Shown: positions 49,037 through 61,583, numbered from the stretch's first letter. The stretch: DNA of 64,000 nt from Porpolomopsis calyptriformis (GCA_951640195.1 OX621174.1:930001-994000), one strand, 5' to 3'. The notes: generated by a model not told the origin, from the letters alone. Numbers and translations: made by a program.

Positions 49037-49089
49037 CCATTCGACATATACGGTCGGTTTACGCTTACCATGGTATATTCATTCAAATC

Positions 49090-49345
49090 ACAAATATGGT
49101 GCGTAGTAACCATGTTCATTTCGATATACAGTATATGGTACACACTAACTCTTTGCTCGTAGAGTTGTAACCATTTAGAATATATGGTGGTTCATATGGT
49201 CCATGCTTACCGTTTCGCTGCATATCGTGTGAGCCAACCATTCGCTCAATTATGAATATGGTGTGTCGTAACCATTCCATGAATATGGTATGAACTGACA
49301 ATCCGCTTCAGTTGTGGATATGGTGTACCGTGACATATCGGATCG
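49090..49345. repeat. Degenerate minisatellite built on ATATGGT
   Basis: Six to seven imperfect units of about 30-45 bp begin with ATATGGT and continue with versions of gtcgtaaccattc and gctc.gttgtga. The units are too diverged to be recent. No coding sense. Its 5' border abuts the ZIP duplicate. Confidence 0.6.
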
Positions 49346-49698
49346 TCCGCTCAGTAATTAGATGCATGAGGAATTCAACCATACATGGGTTGAATGGCAT
49401 CAACGATGTTTTTTGGCGGCGGGTGGTTTCAAGGGATTATAAGAGCTAGGTTCGCTGTAACGATGATTAATTGTCTGTCTCGGATATTTTTTCAAGGTTC
49501 GTCGTTTTCTATCACCATCATTTTTTGGCTCCTCATTTTCCATTACTGGTTTCAAGAATAATATAGCCTCCGGCTTGACAAGTGATACACTGAACTGCGG
49601 TGGACACTGAAAAAAGAGAAGGAAATCTGCATAAGGACACCTAGGAATTTAGAGTTGCACACATACCACTGCAGTTTCAACCATGGATTGACCAGGAT
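49346..49698. other. Intergenic, nothing recognised
   Basis: AT-rich spacer with a short self-similar patch (tttttggcggc / tttttggctcc). No gene or structured RNA seen. Confidence 0.3.
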
Positions 49699-50270
49699 TC
49701 AATCACTTTCACCGCTGAATACGGTCACACAACCCCTATACCATCGAAGTGAGGACGGTTTCACATGGACCCCACAACTTGCCAGTTCTCGAATGACTCG
49801 GTCAACCTGCTCTTGAGTAGGATGGAAGCCATCATCGCTTGGATATTGAGCAAGAGCAAGGCAATATCCAATTGTTCCTTCATCAAGAACCACTGGAACT
49901 GGCGTGACCTCAAACCCAACCGCTTTCTCGAATGCTTTCCATCCGTACCAAAAAGGATCAAGCTTGTATCCTCGTGGCGTATTCAGATCCACAGACTTGA
50001 CATGACAGTATTCTGTGAAGAATTTGGAACGTGATGGTAGAAGGAACCCGCAGAATTGTAATCTGGTATCATTCGGCTTCGGTTCTGCGTAGCCTGTTCA
50101 ACAGTCTGTCTAAACACAAAGTAGATCAATTTTTGACATGAACGGTACGTACCGTTCATAATGACAAGTTGTCCAAATACGATCTTCACAAAAATGGGCG
50201 TACGGCGAGAGTAGTTGTGTTCAACCACATAAGCATCCACCTCCACCCAACCTACTACCATCCAACACAA
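49699..50270 (-). CDS. Hypothetical two-exon protein, possibly 5'-truncated
   Basis: Two frames join in phase across a GT-AG intron (donor GTACGT after IVFGQLVIMN, acceptor before the GYAEPKPND segment), which argues for a real coding history. The product, about 170 residues, starts MCWMVVGWVEVDAYVVE and continues with YSRRTPIFVKIVFGQL, LQFCGFLLPSRSKFF, VDLNTPRGYKLDPFWYGW, then KAVGFEVTPVPVVLDEG and GFHPTQEQVDRVIREL, ending VTVFSGESD. I do not recognise the family. It lies inside the segment that separates the ZIP duplicate from the real ZIP gene, so it may be part of an inserted piece. No transposase or reverse transcriptase motifs are visible. Confidence 0.45.
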
Positions 50271-50986
50271 CCTCCCCCACTACCACTCTAAGCTCACTAC
50301 TGCCATCCAACTCGCCTCCCCTCTTTGGAACCCCAAACACCTCGAGTCACCAGTCTATGCTATATGGAACATCGCCTTAAATGACCTCATCCATAATACA
50401 TGTACCGGCATAGTCCACCCCCAATGTCTCTTTCGTGCCAACCAAGCAAATGCCGATAACCAGATCCAGAAACTCTACTCACGTACACCTGATTTTGGCG
50501 TGATACTCGCACGATCACTCCTCTCGAATCTGCATCGTGGAAAACAAGCCATACCCCAATGTAAAGGGGATGATACCCGAAGCTCCCCTCGTCGGGATTA
50601 CATTCACTGCGGAAAGCCAAAATAGCTTGAACCTCTGTGGTAGGATTTAGATGCTAGCTGGAGATATTACCTGTGATATCTTATCTTCTGATGTAAAATA
50701 GTGACTTCGTTCGAAATAAATACCTCAGGCTGTTCCTAATATCCAACTTGTGCTGAGAACTCTCATCTGGATGATATCCTTGTCTCCCTCTTTTCATGTC
50801 AGGCTAATAATAAGTGGCATCTACGGGTGCCATTCTATACAAGGGGGGAGGAGGAAATATCGAGGTAACAATGCAGCGTGTGTACCACATGACCACAGCG
50901 GCGCAAGTACTCCGAGCCAGGCAGCGGAATCCGACCACACGTAACCACTGGAAATCGCTCCTAGGTCTCAAGCGGAAGGAATCACA
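50271..50986. other. Region between orphan gene and ZIP gene
   Basis: A plus-strand frame without an ATG is open for about 110 codons before TAG at about 50621 (LTTAIQLASPLWNPKHL, later YAIWNIALNDLIHN). It reads like an exon remnant but matches nothing I know. From 50815 onward the sequence is the parent of the duplicate found next to Rab18. Confidence 0.3.
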
Positions 50987-52993
50987 TCAACCTATCAAAG
51001 CCATGACAGCTACCCCAGCAAACAAACTCCCCAGTGCCAACGCTTGCTTCCACAGGCTACTCCGCCACAGCAAAGGATCCATGATAAAGTCACCGGCAAG
51101 CATCTCCACACACGCGGCATATATGAGCATCCCTGCCGAGAGGGCGGACATCACTCCTTGCGTGAGCTTCATGCGAGCTAGAAACCAGAAAGTCTTCAGT
51201 GAACCGCACCCCGAAATGATTCAGACTAGGCACACACCACTATCTGTCCCCTTGGTGAACAACAACAGCCCGATGGCTATCCCTACTGGGGTGGTGATAG
51301 CAAACAGAACGGACAGAGTCTGCTCAAGAAACGGGAGTCGCTTGAACCCGCCATCCCTTGAGGCCGAAAGGGAAGCTATACGAATTCCAAGCGAAAGACC
51401 TTCGAAAAGTTGATGGAACATGATGGCCGTTACCAGCGAGGCTGTAAGAACGTAAGCGCGAACTGCACAGGTAACAACCCACTGAACGTACCGAATTCTG
51501 ATGTCACGATGGACAGGGTCAAGCCAATTACGAACGAATGTATCATAATACCCAACTGTAAGACCTGCGCAGCAAAACCGATGACCAAGGAGCTCCAAAG
51601 GACAAGGAGCCGAACCGACTCACAAGAATTCCAACAATCTGTCGGTTCGCACCCATCTGGACATCCTCATCCGGATTTCCTTCCCGATCTTGCTCATCAC
51701 CGGCGTGCCCAATCACCTGAGCCCCGTGGCTATGGCCGTGATCTTCTTCAAGAGGTTTTTGGTATGCGTCTTGGAATCCAAGAACAACTTCATCTCCTTG
51801 CTCGGCATCTGAGGGGGGGTATAGCGCCGCCTCCGCCTTCGGGGTGCGGGCATGATGTGTGCAATGCAGCTTCCTCGTCTCGTGTCGATGGTGTCCTTCA
51901 AAGAATAGTCCTTCGCATTCCATTCCTCTCTCGGCATATGAACCGTAAGAGAAGGATTTTGATCGAGCGCGGGAGTAACTTGAACAAGCGGACGGCAATG
52001 GTGGTAGAAGTGGTGACCGTTCGGTGACATCTCTCTTGGACGTGTCAGTACAGAAGTTTATACGGACTTCAGGAGTCTTTCCAAGGCTCTGAGCGTTTTC
52101 ATGAATATGAGTGTGGCAAGTGGGTGGTTGGGAGTGTGTCGAATGATTTGATGGAGTAGGAGGGGATGCTGAAAGTGGGGGAGATGATGGCTTTGCCTGC
52201 AAACGGTCTACGTATGATGTGGAGAAATCTGATGTAATAAATGTGAGTTTGTTTCGGTTCGTAAGGAACATTCGAACTAACATTCCACCAAAAAAATGGA
52301 GAGTAAGGAGCCGAGGCTGGAAGACCGTTGTTGTGAGTTCTTCTGCTGAACAAGTTCTCAACGTACATTATTAATCCAACAAAGTGTTCGACGTCCCATC
52401 GCGCCCTTACGGCAGGGTCGTGTAAGGCTTTGAATGCGTCCTGAAGTAGGTGGCCAAAGGCTGTAGACAAGATCACACCTGATTGAAGAGTGTCAGTCAA
52501 TGTCACCGATTGGCTCAAAATCTACACAGAACACCCATGCAAGAATGACCTGAGATGTGGGCCCGCCCATGAACCAGAGCGAAGGATATTGAAGGAGAGG
52601 AAGTAGAAAATCCAATGAGACTGAAGGACTAACCTGTCCCAAAATGTTTTCCAATGAAGAACACAAGTCGAGGAAGTCGCAAATATAGCTTTTGTCTGGA
52701 AAGCGCCGGTAAAGATACCGCTAGGTTGGGTTTGTTTTACCCCGAAAACGATCTTGAAGGAGAATATTGTACACACCGAATAGCGATATCACAAAAATAG
52801 CAAACATGGCAATGAAACGGGCGTCTAAGGTGACATCTGACCGTTCACCGGTGATATGTATTTCCTCCAAGGGATGCATTGGCCCAGGGCAGCTAGGGCC
52901 CGGTTGGCATGTATGATATGTATTGTTGCCAGAGGTAGAGATGTATGTCTTTGGGCCAAGAGCACCCTCTTCCAACGACCTGAACGGTACCAT
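50987..52993 (-). CDS. ZIP-family zinc/iron transporter
   Basis: Multi-exon membrane protein. The lumenal N-terminus holds CQPGPSCPGPMHPLEEIH, followed by TM1 (FIAMFAIFVISLFAVSLPAL), then RLPRLVFFIGKHFGTG, ILSTAFGHLLQDAFKAL and an FVGLI-type segment. A long His/Ser-rich cytosolic loop contains HTHIHE, GHHRHE and HGHSHG, typical metal-binding clusters. The core transport helices are LQLGIMIHSFVIGLTLS and AIMFHQLFEGLSLGIR, with the HSxxIG and HQxFEG signatures. The end has LSAGMLIYAACVEMLAGDF and AVMALIG-stop. Resembles ZRT1/ZRT2-type plasma-membrane uptake systems; zinc is the likely substrate. The start at 52993 is the best ATG in the frame of TM1. Its 3' end is duplicated at 48.7-49.0 kb. 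Confidence 0.9.
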
Positions 52994-53204
52994 GAGGGGA
53001 TTAGGGGGACAAACGTAAACGCCGACCCCACGACTGATGCAGAGGGGCGATGGGGACCATAACAGTCACTGAGCGGCCATAGCACGTGATCAAGCCAAAT
53101 TAATAATACATTTACCAAATATGGAAATGTCGTGTAAATATTTATTCTTCCGATTTCTGTGAAAACCCGGTTTCCGACGTTACTTGCTCAACGTCGCTTT
53201 CGCT

Positions 53205-53788
53205 ATGTCCTTTGTCCGTCTGGCTACTCGCTGCGGAATACTTCCGCGGTACACGCCCAATCATTACCGTTTCCGAACTATACTCCCCCCACATGCCAGA
53301 TTTTCGGCTGCTGCTGGCTTATCCAGAGACGAAATTCAGAGTCGGATTCTTGAAGTGATCAGAGGGTTTGAAAAAGTCGACCCAGCCAAGGTATGGTTGC
53401 ACAGAATATCTACTTTTGGGGGACATTGACGCCCCCCCCTCAGCTTACAGTGGGCTCGTCATTCTCGAAAGATTTAGGTCTTGATAGTCTCGACGCGGTG
53501 GAAGTTGTAATGGCGGTAGAAGAGGCATGAATCTCTCTTCCCCACGGGTATCCTAAGTATTCTTGACTATGCAGCTCATTACAGGAATTTTCAATCGAGA
53601 TTCCGGATGCGGAGGCCGACGAAATCCAGACGGTGCAACAAGGTCAGAAATTTGGAATATGGGGTGATCGTCAAACGTTGACTTGGTTTTTTGCAGCTAT
53701 CGACTATATTGCCAAAACGCCAGAAGGTGAAATTACTGACAGAACTACTTGTACACTGCCCAGGCTCACACTGCCCACAGCTGTTTGA
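53205..53788 (+). CDS. ACP1: Mitochondrial acyl carrier protein
   Basis: Four exons. A basic, Arg-rich presequence ([16 protein letters not shown]) should target mitochondria. Then come [39 protein letters not shown] with the phosphopantetheine Ser in [23 protein letters not shown] and AIDYIAKTP. It serves mitochondrial fatty acid (lipoate) synthesis and, as NDUFAB1, complex I and Fe-S assembly. Two points are unusual: the third exon is reached through an intron that begins GCATGA and ends TTACAG, so a GC-AG intron is required; and the frame runs about 20 residues past the usual end ([13 protein letters not shown]) to TGA at 53786-53788, which may reflect an unrecognised last intron. Single gene, no operon. 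Confidence 0.9.
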
Positions 53789-54022
53789 CTGCAGCACGCG
53801 ACTTTACCTATCGCACTCCAGGGCTCGAAAGGACAACCGGAGAAGTAGAGTAAAACCAATAAATTCGTTCTGCTGTTGTGATCGATTCCGCCACAGATAA
53901 GAAATGTTGGCGCAGAGCCTTGGATTGAGCCTTATCATGACCCATGTGAGCGACTAGCGGAGATAGCAAAGAGACCCCGCACACCACATACAGCATTGCT
54001 CAAGCGCTCGTCTCTTCCCCTC

Positions 54023-56815
54023 ATGACAAACCATCCTCTGGATTCCATCAAAGCAGACCGCAGTACTTTGAATTTCGCTGGGCGTGATCAACTAAATATC
54101 GCCAACTATGTGGAAATCTCGGGTCAGTGAGCTCAGTTACGAGTATTTCAATCTCGAGCAGATCCCATCTCATTGATGAGGTGAACACTCTTTCGTGCTC
54201 GAGCAAGCTGTCGATGGTCTCGCAGATCATCACCCCTCATGTTGAAAGCACGCTGGGTGAATATGCCTTCTGACTTTGCGCACTGCATATCCAGGAAATG
54301 CCGGCGGTCAGCTACAACGTATTAATGATGCTCCGGTCGACCTTCTCTCAGTGCATTTCACCGGAAGGGAAAAGGACCTACAATTCTTAGACCAAGCACT
54401 AAGCAAACGCTCAAGCTATCAGCCCAGCCGTTGTGCCATATACGGGATGCCAGGACTAGGCAAAACGCAATTGCTGTTGCGATATGCCAAACTATCATTT
54501 GACAGCCACCTTTACTCCCACATATTCTGGACATCGGCTACCACTGTCGATAAACTAAACCAAGGATTTGCGAAAATTCTCGATCTCATAGACCACCGTG
54601 GTCGTTATCTTCAGGATCAGACTGCGAAACTAACGTCGGCAAGACTTTGGTTAAAAGGGTCAGACGGGGACGAGGGCATCACTTGGCTTCTACTTGTCGA
54701 TAACGTTCAGGCCGATGTCTTGGACTTTCTTCGCTCGCATCTACCTCGCACTAACGCCCAAGGGAAGATTCTGTTTACCACGCGGACGGCAGAAATTGCT
54801 CAGGCTCTAGTGAGCGTTGGTGGAGAACAGCATACAGTGCTAAAGCTTCACACACTCGAGCTACGAGAGACGGCCAACCTTCTTGTTGAAGATGCAGAGA
54901 TCGAGGCCGATATAAGTGAAGCCGAAGAATTGGTGAAATGTGTTGGTCGTCTTCCCCTTGCTGTTGTCCATGCAGCCTCGTTCATGAAGCAAACGGGTAC
55001 GACTCTTGATGATATGCTCAGGCTGTATAAGAGTAACCGAAAAATAGAAGTGCGTTCATCTCCCGTCCATTTAAATTTGACTGCAAGTGCTGACTACACG
55101 AACAGGTTATTCGATGGGAGCATAATTTAAATGCTTATGAGGAGCGATCCGTAGCGGCTACATTTTCCCACCAGTTCGACCAATTGAATCAACAATCTCG
55201 CGACATCGGCAATCTCTTGAAAGTCTTCTCATTCCTGGACCCAGAAACCGTACAATTAGAGATAATCGTTAAAGGGGCAGAGCGGTTGTCGCTATTACCA
55301 CAGCGGCCTGCTGATCCATCACCACCCAAGATCACTTCCCATGATTCCTCCTCTTTGCCGACATCTTTTCCGCCCTCACTTGTACCATTGCCTAAGCATA
55401 CCCCATTACAGAAGCTGAAGGAATGGAATTGGGGCCGGAAAGGCAAGACTCGTGGTATAAAAACTCAGGCTGACAATACGAAAACACCAGTCCCCTCAAC
55501 TCTTGCGGACGAAATGACGACGTCGCGAATATCTTCAGAATCCCACTCCCTGATTTCTCTAATTCTTTCGCCAATCGAGTTTCAAAAGGCTGTACAAACG
55601 CTTCATGACTTGTCTCTACTTGAACGCCGATTGAATATCAAAGAGTCATCAGTATGGATTCATGATTTGGTCCAATTCATGGTGCGAGAGTCGACGAGGA
55701 TGGAGGAAACTCACCAAGACTGGCTTCAATTCTGTGTTTCGTTGGTCAACGGTGCATTCCGTCATATCGATCTCGAGTCACCACAATCCTGGGCTGAATG
55801 TGAAAAGTTCATTCCTCACTTACGATCTTTAAATGAATCCTGGGATGATGCGTGTGGTATGAATGCCGAGTTGACTAAAGCGAGAGGGAGGATTGCGCTT
55901 TATCTGCGGAGCCGTGGAAGATACGCCGAGGCTGAGAAGCTGTGCAAGCAAGTACTTGAAATGCGACAGAAGCATCTAGAGGCTAATCACCAAGACACAC
56001 TGGCCTCGATGTATGAGCTTGCAATGGTATACGAGTCGCAAGGACGATACAGGGAGGCCGAGGTGTTGGGTAAACAGACGTTAGCCGAAAGGGAAGAGCT
56101 TTTAGGTCCTGACGACCTAGACACCATCCTCTCGATGGAAGGTCTCGCTTATGTGTATGACTCGCAAGGACGATACGATGACGCGGAGGGGCTGTACAAG
56201 CAGGTGTTAGCTGACAGGGAGAGGATTCTAGGGGCCCAGCATTCGAACACGCTCAACTCGATGAACAATCTTGCGATGGTGTATCAGTCTCAAGGACGCA
56301 TTGCCGATGCGGAGCCGCTGCTTAAGCAGATATTAGCCACCAGGGAGGGGGTTCTGGGGCCAGATCACCTGGACACACTTGTCTCGATGGACAATGTTGC
56401 GACGATCTACCAGTTGCAAGAACGTTTCCACGAGGCGGAACTGCTCCATAGACAGGTGTTAGCCAGCTACGAGAAGGTTCTGGGGCCAGATCACCGAGAC
56501 ACACTCCGCTCGATGAATAATCTTGCAACGACGTACGATTCTCAAGGACGTCACGACGAGGCGGAAGCGCTGCATAAGCGGGTCTTAGCCAGCAAGGAGA
56601 AGCTTCTGGGAGCTGATCACCCCTCTACACTCACCTCAATGATCAATCTCGCACTCGTGTACGAGTCGCAAGAACGGTACGACGAGGCAACTGTGCTTTT
56701 CGAAGCAGCCCTAGCTGGCCGGGAGAAGCATTTTGGAAGTGATCACCCTCACACACGACGAACGGCGCGAAATCTTTCCCGCCTCCAACAAGACAGGATG
56801 ATGGGAGGGTTTTAA
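54023..56815 (+). CDS. NB-ARC-TPR receptor, array copy 1, intact
   Basis: Exons 54023-54122, 54295-55049 and 55106-56815; 854 residues. Leader exon with core LNFAGRDQLN. Exon 2: VHFTGREKDLQFL, P-loop GMPGLGKTQLLLRY (about residue 85), Walker B WLLLVDNV (about 166), ILFTTRTAEIA (about 191) and GRLPLAVVHAASF (about 249). Exon 3: winged helix LLKVFSFLDPE, a linker with HTPLQKLKEWNWGRKG, the HDL version of the MHD motif (VWIHDLVQF, about 468), and seven 42-residue TPRs (about 549-843). The 172-bp first intron is longer than most introns here and is kept in the other copies. STAND receptor by family; ligand and output unknown. No signal peptide, so cytosolic. It sits 235 bp downstream of the ACP gene. 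Confidence 0.92.
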
Positions 56816-57008
56816 TTCAATTACATATTTAGGTAAATCGGATAGTAGCGAGAGGTTCTGAGGGACTAATTCAACAAGGATTTCCTTGAGAATAGGCTTG
56901 CTTGCTTCATATCTGTGTTAATAAAATCATTCCCTCGTCAAGGAATTGCTCGGCCTCAAGGTTTGATTCATAATCTAGCGAACAAAATTCATTCATGCAA
57001 CGAGCAGT

Positions 57009-58272
57009 TCAACATCCCGACCACTCTCTCCTCAAAGCTTCCGCCCACGCCATCACAAAATACAAAATGCCAGCAGGCAGCACACACTTTACACCAACCT
57101 CTTTCCAATCCCACCGCCGCCCCCCCCACTTGCCCCCACGCCACCTCCTCCAGTAACCGCCGATTCCTTCACTCCCATCCGTACCGCCTTCCCTGCGTTG
57201 CTCCCACCATAAGTTGCTCGTCACCCATATTTGCACACTTCGACTCATGCATGTCGTGGTGCCGACCACGGCCCACACGATCACTGGTCGCTGCTCGTGC
57301 CCAAGCACTTGCAGGGTCACATGTGTGGCAGGCCAGCAAATGGCTTGCAGTGCAAGGAGCCGAATGAGTGTTGAGAGTGGTGGGTAGTACAGCCTCCAAC
57401 GCATTAGAAGGCCAGTGGTTAGACCAAGACATTGAAGGCCTGTGAGGATAGCCTGTGTGTAGAAAAAGTCGTTAGTGGGGTTATGTTTGGTAAGCGCAAA
57501 AGGGATGAGATACCCATAGGGCTGAAACGATATAGTCTATACGTTCTGGTGGTTTCCTTCCAATCGTTTTAGTTGAAGTGGGAGGATCGTAAGCTTGATA
57601 AAGGTTGTATATGGTGCCGGGATGATGGAAAGAAGACGGGAACATTCGAAGAGAAGGGGAGTGAGTCGTTGTTGGAGGGTATTTGGGGGCGAAGATGTGA
57701 GCACGATCCTTGCCGTAGGGAGATGTTTTGGCTGTAATTTCAGATCCAGCGTGAATAATAAAATTGGTGTTTGCCAGAAAAATGGAAGCAGCACTAACCG
57801 GTTCATTGGCTTCAGTTCAGGTCTCGCCTACACACAACTCGCGAGAATGCGTAGAGATGCTCTGGGACGTGCAAAGATGCGAGACCGTAAGCTGAATGAT
57901 GGGTCGGATTTGCCATCGGGATTGTAACGCAAGGTATAAATGACGCCAGCGTCACGTTCTTCTTCGCTGCCCAACTCCATACGGATCTGGTAAGGGGTAT
58001 AATATGGTGTGAATATTTGAGTGAAGGATGGGAATGGAAGCAGATGTCTTGGTCGGGATCTTTTGGGAATGGCGTTTGACGGGTGAAGCCAGTGAAGAAG
58101 GAGGGGTTGATCTGATTGGGGTGAAGATAAACTTGGAGGAACGAAAGAGGCCAAAGTCATTGGAAGACGAACGAGGGTGTTTGAGTCGTTTGGGAGGGTT
58201 GAGTGGGTGAAGAAAGGGAGCTGGGAGAGAACGGGGAGGATGATTGTGAGGAGGGGGGCTGTTTGGGGGCAT
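57009..58272 (-). pseudogene. EOS1-like membrane protein gene, degraded passenger (copy 1)
   Basis: The minus strand between the receptors carries recognisable blocks of an EOS1-type ER protein (N-glycosylation and oxidative stress family): GTIYNLYQAYDPP, RIDYIVSALW joined by a GT-AG intron to AILTGLQCLGLTTGLLMRWR, LLALQAICWPATH, CMSRSVQIWVTSNL, RRWDWKEVGVKCVLPAG and a final ILYFVMAWAEAL. A Pro-rich N-terminus starts at 58272 (MPPNSPPPHNHPP). Upstream of the intron ending in TTACAG the frame carries TGA where copy 2 keeps Glu (ETETEADEL in copy 2), and about 30 bp present in copy 2 are missing. The C-terminal half is open and well preserved. Probably a young pseudogene; a functional shorter form is not excluded. 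Confidence 0.55.
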
Positions 58273-58379
58273 GATGGTGGTAAGGAAAGAGTGAAGTGAG
58301 CGATGATTGAATCATTTTAAAGGGAGAGAAGAGATTTACGGACATCGCGAGGAATGTCAGTCCATCACTCTCAATCAAG

Positions 58380-58641
58380 AACGCGTCCGTCTCGATGCGC
58401 ACCATCCAATCCAAGGCGACATTCCTACCTCTCTCAATCTTTCAATGGCGTATAAGCCCCGAGGACACATGACCAATGCGGGGCCGTTGCTTAAGCAGGT
58501 GTTAGCCAGACAGGAAAAGGTTCAAGGAGCTAATCATCTGTAGGCTCACCTCGATGGTCAATCTCACATCGGTGTATGAGTTTCAAGAACGGTATGGTGC
58601 TCTTGAAGACGACCATTGCTAGTCAGAAGAAGCGTCTCGGG
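58380..58641 (+). pseudogene. TPR relic of a lost receptor
   Basis: Directly upstream of the next receptor the frame still reads LNLSMAYKPRGHM, then AGPLLKQVLARQEKVQGANH, followed out of frame by a stretch matching TIASQKKRLG. These are the remains of about two 42-residue TPR units and the family C-terminus, with large deletions. No NB-ARC sequence remains. Confidence 0.8.
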
Positions 58642-58791
58642 TATGTCATCTTTCCCACCTCAGTCGGTTACAATGGCAGAGGAAGAGGTCATTGTGAGGG
58701 GTGTTGAGGGAACGAAACACTATTAGTATTGCACGTTCTCAAAAAGGGGTTATGAATCTCCGCAGTGCTTGGGCGCTTATCGTCACTCACC

Positions 58792-61583
58792 ATGGCCAAC
58801 CATCCTCTGGATTCTGCCATTAAAGCAGATCGCAGTACCTTGAATTTCGTTGGGCGTGATCAAACCATCAACACTTATGTAGAAATCTCAGGTCAGTTAT
58901 ATTTCAACATTGGGTGAGGTGAACGCTTTTTTGTGCTTGCGCAAGCCATCGATGGCCTCGCAGATCACACAAGCTACCATCTGCCTCTCAAGTTGAAGGC
59001 ACGCTGTATGAATATTCCTTCTGACTTTGTGCACTGCAGATCTAGGAAATGTAAGCGGTCAGCTACAACGCATCAACGATGCTCCGGTCGACCTCCTCTC
59101 AGTGCATTTTACCGGAAGGGAGAGGGACCTACAATTCTTAGACCAAGCACTAAGCAAACGCTCAAGCAATCAGCCCAGGCGTTGCGCCATATACGGGATG
59201 CCAGGCCTAGGCAAAACGCAGTTACTGTTGCGATATGCCAAATTATCGTTCGACACGCGCCTGTACACTCACATATTCTGGACATCAGCTACCACTGTCG
59301 ATAAGCTGAACCAAGGATTTGCGAAAATTCTCGATCTCATAGACCACCGTGGTCGTTACCTCCAGGATCAAACCGCGAAACTAACCTCCTCAAGGCTTTG
59401 GTTGGAAGGGTCCGACGGAGACGATGGCATCGCTTGGCTTCTACTTGTCGATAACGTTCAGGCTGATGCCTTGGACTTTCTTCGTCTGCATCTACCTCGC
59501 ACTAACGCTCGAGGGAAGATTCTGTTTACGACGCGGACAGCAGAAATTGCTCAGGCTCTAGTGGGCGTTGGTGGAGAACAGCATACAGTGCTAAAGCTTC
59601 ACACACTCGAGCTAAGAGAGACGGCCAACCTTCTTGTTGAAGATGCAGAGATCGAGGCAGATATAAGTGAGGCCGAAGAATTGGTGAAATGCATTGGTCG
59701 TCTTCCTCTTGCTGTTGTCCATGCAGCCTCGTTCGTGAAGCAAACAGGAACGACTCTTAGCGATATGCTTCGGTTGTATAAGAGTAACCGAAAAATAGAA
59801 GTATGTTCATCTCTCTGCCATTTACATCAACCGCGGGTGTTGATCACACAAACAGATTATTCGATGGGAACATAGTTTAAATTCTTATGAGGAGCGATCC
59901 ATAGCGGCTACATTTTCCCACCAGTTCGACCAATTAAATCAACAATCTCGCGACATCGGCAATCTCTTGAAAGTCTTCTCATTCCTGGACCCAGAAACCG
60001 TACAATTAGAGATAATCGTTAAAGGGGCAGAGCGGTTGTCGCTATCACCACAGTGGCCTGCTGATCCATCACCACCCAAAATTACTTCCCATGATTCCTC
60101 CTCTTTGCCGACATCTTTTCCGCCCTCACTTGTACCATTGCCTAAGCATACCCCTTTACAGAAGCTGAAGGAATGGAACTGGGGCCGGAAAAGCAAGACT
60201 CGTGGTATGAAAACTCAGGCCGATAATATGAAAACACCGGTCCCCCCAACTCTTGCGGACGAAATGACAACGTCGCGAATATCTTCAGAATCCCACTCCC
60301 TGATTTCTCTAATTCTTTCGCCAATCGAGTTTCAAAAGGCTGTACAAACGCTTCATGACTTGTCTCTACTTGAACGCCGATTGAATATCAAAGAGTCATC
60401 AGTATGGATTCATGATTTGGTCCAATTCATGGTGCGAGAGTCGACGAGGATGGAGGAAACTCACCAAGACTGGCTTCAATTATGTGTATCGTTGGTCAAC
60501 GGTGCATTCCATCATATCGATCTCGAGTCACCACAATCCTGGGCTGAATGTGAAAAGTTCATTCCTCACTTACGATCTTTAAATGAATCCTGGGATGATG
60601 CGTGTGGTATAAATGCCGAGTTAACTAAAGCGAGAGGGAGGATTGCGCTTTATCTGCGGAGGCGTGGACGATACGACGAGGCCGAGAAGCTGTGCAAGCA
60701 AGTACTTGAAATGCAACAGAAGCATCTAGAGCCTAATCACCGAGACACACTCGCCTCGATGTATGATCTTGCAATGATATACGAGTCGCAAGGACGATAC
60801 AGGGAGGCCGAGGTGTTGGGTAAACAGACGTTAGCCGAAAGGGATGAGCTTTTAGGCCCTGACAACCTAGACACCATCCTCTCAATGGAAGGTCTCGCTT
60901 ATGTGTATGACTCGCAAGGACGATATGATGACGCGGAGGGGCTGTACAAGCAGGTGTTGACTGACAGGGAGAGGATTCAAGGGGCTGAACATTCACACAC
61001 GCTCATCTCAATGAACAATCTTGCGATGGTGTATAAGTCTCAAGGACGCATTGCCGATGCGGAGCCACTGCTTAAGCAGATATTAGCCACCAGGGAGAGG
61101 GTTCTGGGGCCAGATCACCTGGACACACTCATCTCGATGAACAATCTTGCAACGATGTGCCAGTTGCAAGAACGTTTCCACGAGGCGGAACTGCTCCATA
61201 GACAGGTGTTAGCCAGCTACGAGAAGGTTCTGGAGCCAGATCACCCAGACACACTCCGCTCGATGAATAATCTTGCAACGACGTACGATTCTCAAGGACG
61301 TCACGACGAGGCGGAAGCGCTGCATAAGCAGGTCTTAGCCAGCAAGGAGAAGCTTCTGGGAGCTGATCACCCCTCTACACTCACCTCAATGATCAATCTC
61401 GCATTCGTGTACGAGTCGCAAGAACGGTACGATGAGGCAACTGTGCTTTTCGAAGCGGCCCTAGCTGGTCAAGAGAAGCGTCTCGGGAGTGATCACCCCG
61501 ACACACGACAAACAGTGCACGATCTTTCCCGCCTCCAACAAAAACAAGACAGGATGACAGGGGGTAGTAGCGAGAGGTTCTGA
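58792..61583 (+). CDS. NB-ARC-TPR receptor, array copy 2, intact
   Basis: Exons 58792-58894, 59046-59800 and 59856-61583; 861 residues. Leader core LNFVGRDQTIN. Domain order and motifs equal copy 1 (GMPGLGKTQLLLRY, WLLLVDNV, ILFTTRTAEIA, GRLPLAVVHAASF, VWIHDLVQF, seven TPRs). Differences from copy 1 are scattered substitutions, several of them in the TPRs (for example QGAEHSHTL against LGAQHSNTL) and a different C-terminus ending GGSSERF. The acceptor of intron 2 differs by one base, giving Ile in place of Val at the junction. No disruption found. Same predicted role as copy 1. Confidence 0.92.

Noticed and set aside
49699..50623. Possible retrotransposon or DNA transposon
   Set aside because: No reverse transcriptase, integrase or transposase motif, and no clear terminal repeats could be found by eye.
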